This document shows positions 58,770 to 64,000 of a stretch of 64,000 nt of DNA, piece by piece. Origin of the DNA: Tupaia tana (lineage: Eukaryota; Chordata; Mammalia; Scandentia; Tupaiidae); NCBI GenBank assembly GCA_026018925.1, contig JAKSZU010000004.1, positions 42,782,233 through 42,846,232 on the forward strand, written 5' to 3'. A program made the position numbers and the translations under genes. Under the pieces are notes generated by a model. It searched no databases and was not told where the DNA came from. It was given only the letters and a program-made list of their open reading frames with translations. Each line of letters opens with the position of its first letter. Within the stretch, counting starts at the first letter, position 1.

Positions 58770-60350
58770 ATAGCAATGAAGTAGATTAAGTACAAATTTA
58801 AGATTTGTTAGAATTTAGAGAAGCATTTTGTTCTTCCATTTATTTAGTGGAGATTTACTGAGTACATAAAATATGTAAGACACTGCACATTTAGCATATT
58901 ATTAACTATAGTAATAAAAATATTTTAAAAAACTTAGAAATGACTAAAATTTTCTTTGTTTGACGCTTTGTGTTTTAGGTTCAGAGACTATTTCTTTTTG
59001 ATACTATCATGTTATAGCAACCATTTTTAGTTAATCAAAATGTTCCATTTCCCTTTGATACCCAAAAAGCGTTTTATAAAAATGAACAACTATTTTCTCT
59101 AAATGATTTTGTTGTCATGGCAACCCAAGCTCTCAATAACAATGCCATGCAAATGATGGGATTGGATTGTTATGTTAATAGAATTTTTGAAGTAATTAGA
59201 TTATGAAGATGCTTTGTCTTTTCTAGTTCAGAGATTTGTGTAACATTGCTAAACAAATTATTCTGAAAATATTAGCTTGTTTACTTTAATCAGTTATTGT
59301 CATCTGACTCTATTATCTCTGTTTTACAATCTTCCATCCTATACAAGTTACAGAATTGCCTAACTTGATTCTTATCAATTCACTGATTATCTCCTGTTTT
59401 GAATTTCATTTGATGTCTCTTTCTGACGTCTTTTTGATTTTGCAGATGTGTTTCAGTACAAGGGCAAGAAGACACTATAGGTAATAGGAATCATCTTACT
59501 TAGTTCAGACAGGCTGACACATCAGAGTGTGATTTGGGAGAGTTACCCTTCATTTCTTGCTATTTTACAGGGGCTTTCTATTCATGTATGTATTCTCAGG
59601 ACATCTGTGTCATTTAGATGTTCAGAAAATGTGTTTAAGTTGGGCCTGTGTCTATATGTAGAGGGCACCATCAGCAAATTCTTTGGTCTCAGTTGCTGAG
59701 TGATGTTGGGGCTGGGGAAACAGACCTGGCTGGGAATCTGTCACTTGCAGATCTATACCATGTCACTTTTTCCATCACTGTGGATGGGCAAGTGTAAACG
59801 AGTGTCAGAAAATAGATTGCTTGGTCTATGTTTTCCTTAGGATATTGAAGTTGCCCGGAGAACATTTTAGTTTGTTATTGAAACAGAGCTATTAATCCAG
59901 ACACAGCAGATAAAAGGTTATAGCATCCAAAGCCCAGGGAGGAACTACCAAGTGGGGCCAAAGAGATAGCTGGGTCTTACCGATTTTAAGATAGAATCTG
60001 CACAAAATGTGGGAATAGCAGAAACTAATTGGAAGATTCAAGGCAAACCGATCACTCTTGCTTGACATTTCTAATGAACATTCAACAAAGCTTTTCATTT
60101 CCATGATTTGAATAATTTGCTCAGCTTTAGAATATGTCTTTACAATATGATAGATAAATTGGTTGGTGACAAATGATAAATGTGTGTATGTGTAGATATA
60201 GAATATACATTATTTTTATATATAAAAATACCTACTATTTTTAATAAAAGTGATAAGTATTGCTTTCAAAATAAAAGTGTTCATCTACAAATCAGTACCT
60301 ACTATTTATGATAATCTATACAACGAGATTAATGCTTTAAAATATTGTTT
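58770..60350. other. Repeat-poor sequence, possible regulatory DNA
   Basis: About 1.6 kb; a possible MIR/L2 tail at 58830-58900 and otherwise no repeat recognised. Holds a motif cluster at 59111-59154. No coding exon supported. Confidence 0.45.
59111..59154. promoter_or_regulatory. Cluster of X-box-, SOX- and octamer-like motifs
   Basis: gttgtcatggcaac (59111-59124) is one base from the palindromic RFX X-box; aacaatg (59138-59144) fits a SOX site; atgcaaat (59147-59154) is a perfect POU octamer. Such motifs occur by chance, so function is inference only. Confidence 0.3.
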
Positions 60351-60354
60351 TATG

Positions 60355-60620
60355 GGGCCAGCAGATGGTGTAGTGGTTATGTTGCTGGGCACCCACCTGG
60401 CTCACCACAGTTCAAGTCCTGGATTGGAAGCTTGAAATTCACACAAGGCACATGTGTGTGTGTGCCCAAGACCCCAGGAGGAGAATGGAGAAGAAGGGAT
60501 TGTGGTCAACCTCTGTGGGAGTGTTTTCTTACTTTCCCTCTCCCTGTGTCTATCTCTGTCTCTCTCTCTCTGATGAGCACACATACCTAAGTCAAAAAAC
60601 TTTCAAGAAAGAAAAATTAA
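60355..60620 (+). mobile_element. Family A SINE
   Basis: Head 'ggggccagcagatggtgtag', 'agttcaagtcctgg', body 'gaggagaatggagaagaagg', end 'cctaagtcaaaaaactttc'. Confidence 0.9.
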
Positions 60621-60844
60621 TTAAATACAATATTGATTTACTTGAAATATTGTAATCTTGTTTATTTTACTAAATTTATAAATTTGGCTTCATTAGCATA
60701 TACTAAATATATGCAAATAAAGTAATTTATACTGCATTGGTTATATTATTTTCCACACCTCAAACCCAGCCCCACCCCACACTTAAATTATTCATTGCAT
60801 GAAATTAATCTGTATCTTAATCTCACTGAACATATTTTTTAGGA

Positions 60845-61130
60845 AAAAAATTATTTTATTTGAGGGCAAGAGCAGAGAGGGAGAGAGATGGAGGCACCCT
60901 TGACAGGGTGATCTCTCTAAAACAGAAATCGGATCAAGTGTCTCTGTTACTGTATGAAATAGAAACTACTTAAATGACATACAAAATCCTTCCCCAATCT
61001 CTCAGGCAGCCATGATCACAGGTATGCCCCCATGCTGAGCATGCTTAGCCAAACCCAGGACACAAATTTAGAGCCTTGGAATTTCAGTATAGTAGAACAG
61101 TGCCTTCACCTCCTACGCCATGGCAGCAGG
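60845..61130 (-). mobile_element. Family B SINE containing an L2-derived insert
   Basis: Left part 'gagagagatggaggcaccct' and right part 'ctctcaggcagccatgatca', 'catgctgagcatgcttagcc', 'acccaggacacaaatttaga' match the family B copy at 48780 in order. Positions 60908-60982 do not belong to the SINE and are nearly identical to part of the L2 at 62068-62165. Confidence 0.65.
60908..60982 (+). repeat. Dispersed direct repeat of L2 sequence (copy)
   Basis: By eye about 70 of 73 aligned bases match 62068-62165, with one 25-base gap in this copy. Confidence 0.8.
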
Positions 61131-61134
61131 ATCC

Positions 61135-61850
61135 AAAAAAGGATTTCATTGTTTCAGATTTAAATTTTCTCAAATTTTCTGCTTATATTCTTGGCCATGC
61201 TTACTTCTTCATATTTTTTGAGAATTCTTTTTACATTCTGAAAATTACTTGTTACCTGAGGTAAATCAATCACTTGCCTACCCCACTCTATAAAGAACTA
61301 TTTCAAACATCACAGACTTTGCGGTAAACTCAGTTATATATTCTCCATTGTTGCAATAAAGAATAGGTCAAGTATGCTTGCTAATTTTACTAAAGTGAGT
61401 GAACAAGAATATTTAGTAATATTAGAAGAAACAAGGTAACTAAAGCTTAGTACAAAAATGATTTTATAAAGAAGAAAAAAGTTTGCTCATAAAAAAGAAA
61501 AGTAAACAAATGCAGATGATCAGAAATAACTGACTTTCTTATGTGGTTGCCAAGGACTCATAATATTTACTAAAAATTTATTTCATTGAAGGGAATGCTT
61601 GTTGAGAGTCAAAAGCTTAAAAAGCCATCAACCCTAGCTTCATAAATGTGCAGTTTAAGCGGAAAGAGTTAAGAATGTAATTTCACAATGGATGAAGGCT
61701 ATGTAATGTTTTGCTAGAATCTCTATAGAATAAAAAAAAGGAAATCTGGTCAGTGAAATAATTACCACATGTACAAGTAATTTTTTTTCAAATTTTACGT
61801 AACAGGCAATTTCAAGGAGAGGAAGAGGCCGTTAGGGCTGTACAATATAA
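61135..61850. other. Unassigned sequence
   Basis: No repeat or gene supported. Confidence 0.5.
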
Positions 61851-62039
61851 ATGACAAAGCTGTGCTTTCCAGGGACTCCTGTATCTAAACTTTCACTTTA
61901 TTTTCCTCCTTTCTTTTCTCCATCCCAAAATTCACTCCGCAATCTAAGAACTGAGGTCATTTTCCTACTCATTGCCCCGGGTCAAGCAATCAGTTCCATA
62001 ATTCCTTGGAGGCAGCCTAATTTTGCTAGTTTCCTCCAC

Positions 62040-62420
62040 ATATCTCCGTTCTACGTTGTTATCATGCGATCTTTCTAAAACAGAAATCTGATCAAGTGTC
62101 TCTGTTGCTTAATGGGCTTCAATGGACTATTACTGAATGAAATAGAAACTACTTAAATGACATACACTTGAGAACTGGACCTAGTTTTCCTCTTCAGTCT
62201 CAGTTTTTGCATTTACTTGATAGTCTAGCAAATGGGACTTATTTGCAGTTTCCCACACACAATTTACCATTTATTCTATCAGTGACCTTGTATGTGGCCC
62301 ATTTATCAGAAATGCATCTTCTATTACTTTACCTATCTGTGTCCTACTCTATAAAAATGTCCATGATATCACTTTATTATAGCAGAGACAACCAAGACTT
62401 TATATTTATTATGTCAACTC
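62040..62420 (+). mobile_element. L2 fragment (source of the repeat at 60908)
   Basis: 'tctaaaacagaaatctgatc', 'tgcttaatgggcttcaatgg' match the L2 block 'aacacaaatctgatcatgtc...gcttaaaaccctccaatgg'. Sequence upstream to about 61860 may also belong to it. Confidence 0.7.
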
Positions 62421-62523
62421 TTATACTTCTGTTTATTTTATGATGGTCACCATTTTATAGCTTTATCAAAGCATAGTTGATGTATAATGAACTGTACATA
62501 TTTAATGTGAAAAATGTTATGAA

Positions 62524-62785
62524 CTGTTTTTTCTTTTTTTGGAGAGGTTTTTGCTATAGTGCATGTGCGCTCGCCAGAAAGACAGAGAGATACAGAGAGA
62601 CAGCGAGAAATCACCCCCCCGGGGGGGATGGCAACGCCGCAATCCCTTCTCCTCTATTCTCTCAGGATCTTGGGCACACATGCACATGCACCTGGCATGA
62701 GTTTAAGCCACTGGGTCCAGGACTTGAACCGCGACTGACTACATGGGAGTCCAGCAACATAGCTATTACGCTAACTGCTGATTCC
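62524..62785 (-). mobile_element. Family A SINE with target duplication, inside L1
   Basis: Repeat aaatgttatgaa at 62512-62523 and 62786-62797. CpG-rich body with 'caacgccgcaatccc'. Confidence 0.94.
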
Positions 62786-63120
62786 AAATGTTATGAATCT
62801 TGAAATACGCGCACATGCACACAGACACACACACACACAGCCCTATAAAACCCTTATCACTGCCAAGATAACAAACCGATCTATCACTTCTTAAATTTTC
62901 CTCCTGCCCTAATATAACTCACTCCTCAAACTCTGTTCCTATTTTATCCCCAGACAAGTACTGATTTGCTTTCAGTCACAATAGATTATATTTTAATTTT
63001 TAACACTTTATATAAATGGAAACATAGACTATGAATTCTTGTTTGATATACTTCAATCACCACAATTATTTTGAGTTTCATTCTTGTTGCTACGTGTAGC
63101 AATAATGGTTTCTTTTCTTT

Positions 63121-63389
63121 TTTTTTTTTTTTTTTTTTGAGAAGTTTTTCGCTATAGGGCGCGTGCGCTCGCCAGACAGACAGAGAGAGACATAGAGACA
63201 GAAAGCGAGAAATCAACCCCCAGGGGTGGTGGTCACGCCGCAATCCCTTCTCCTCCATTCTCCTCTCGGATCTTGGGCACGCAAGCACACGCGCCCGGTG
63301 TGAGTTTTAAGCCACCGGGCCCGGGACGCGAACCGTGGTCGACTATGTGGGAGTCCAGCAACATAGCCATTACACTAACTGCTGGTTCC
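63121..63389 (-). mobile_element. Family A SINE, young, inside L1
   Basis: 'agtttttcgctatagggcgc', 'gggacgcgaaccgtggtcga', 'gagttttaagcc' mark the GGAACC lineage. Long poly-T. Confidence 0.94.
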
Positions 63390-64000
63390 CCTCTTTTCAT
63401 TTTTGAATAGAACTCACATTGTGTGTATATACTACAAATAGTTTACCCAGTCCCATACTATTGGAAGTAAGTGTTAAAAATGTAATAACATTTTAATGCA
63501 AATCTTTGTATGAACTTATAAGTTTTTATTTTCCTTGCTAAGCTATGAATGATAGAGTAATTTATAGGCATATGCTTAACTTTTTAAGAAGGTATCGACC
63601 TGTTTTCCAAACTAGTTGTATCTTTTTACATCCTTTCTAGGAGTACATGAGAGTTCCAAACTCTACATTCTTGCTAACATTAGGATTAGTCACCATTTAC
63701 ATTTAGCCATTTTAGTAGGTGGGTAGCAGTGTGTTATTGAGGTTTTAACGTGCATTTTCCTAATAAAGATAATGCGGTGAATCTTTATGTGGACTCTTTT
63801 GCTGTCTGAATATTTCTGTTTAAAAAGTGTTCAAATTGTTTGGAGAATGATTATTAAACTTTTTATTATTGTACTATAGGATTTCCCTACATTTTTTAGA
63901 CATAGGTCTTTTGTAGGATATTTGTTTTTCAAACTTTTTTTTTCTAGCTGCCTTTTCATTTTCTTAACAGTTCCAGTTGAAGAGAAAACGTTTTAAATTT

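Larger units (their letters stand above)
62430..64000 (-). mobile_element. Antisense L1 3' UTR and ORF2, runs off the window
   Basis: 'tcaaagcatagttgatgtat', 'gataacaaaccgatctatca', 'gatttgctttcagtcacaat', 'tatataaatggaaacataga', 'gcatatgcttaactttttaa', 'catgagagttccaaactcta', 'ttaacgtgcattttcctaat', 'tcttaacagttccagttgaa' follow the reverse of an L1M 3' end into ORF2. Interrupted by SINEs at 62524 and 63121. Confidence 0.92.

Overview
This window is mammalian nuclear DNA, and I find no protein-coding gene in it that I can defend. The evidence is its stock of fossil repeats: about ten MIR copies, four L2 pieces, a MER5A-like hAT element, MaLR/ERVL-type LTRs and eight L1 fragments (three of them weak or short). 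MER5A and MaLR elements point to a placental mammal. The window has no Alu, B1, B2 or other SINE that I can name with confidence. Its dominant young repeat is a tRNA-derived SINE that I call family A, with about 44 complete, partial or nested copies. A second, older family B has about nine copies. I could not assign either family to a named order-specific SINE, so I leave the species open.

Layout. 0-5 kb: an old ERVL/MaLR-like LTR split by a CpG-rich class II (betaretrovirus-like) solo LTR at 1106-2393 with a 6-bp target duplication, then MIR and SINEs. 5-12 kb: MER5A, MIR, L2 and both SINE families. 12-18 kb: nested family A insertions, an unusually long family B element and a palindromic mariner-like MITE. 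18-28 kb: AT-rich, mostly unassigned sequence with scattered MIRs and three young family A SINEs. 28-31 kb: sense L1 ORF2 remains carrying SINEs. 31-38 kb: microsatellites, clustered family A SINEs and more MITEs. 38-45 kb: two further sense L1 remnants and a MaLR-type LTR. 46.5-50 kb: antisense L1 ORF2 remains with at least six SINE insertions. 50-58 kb: unassigned sequence, a pair of abutting MITEs and many SINEs. 58.8-60.3 kb: the longest SINE-free stretch near the right end, with a cluster of transcription-factor-like motifs. 60-64 kb: a family B SINE containing a piece of L2, the L2 itself, and an antisense L1 that runs off the right edge.

The window reads as an intergenic or large-intron region shaped by L1-driven retrotransposition. 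Family A copies end in A-rich tails and many have 11-17 bp target duplications, which is the expected mark of L1-mediated insertion. No full-length L1 that could drive this is present here. The observations most worth a second look are the long solo LTR nested in an older LTR, a 73-bp stretch of L2 that appears to have been copied into a SINE from about 1.1 kb away, the short palindromic MITE family, and two co-existing young lineages of the family A SINE.
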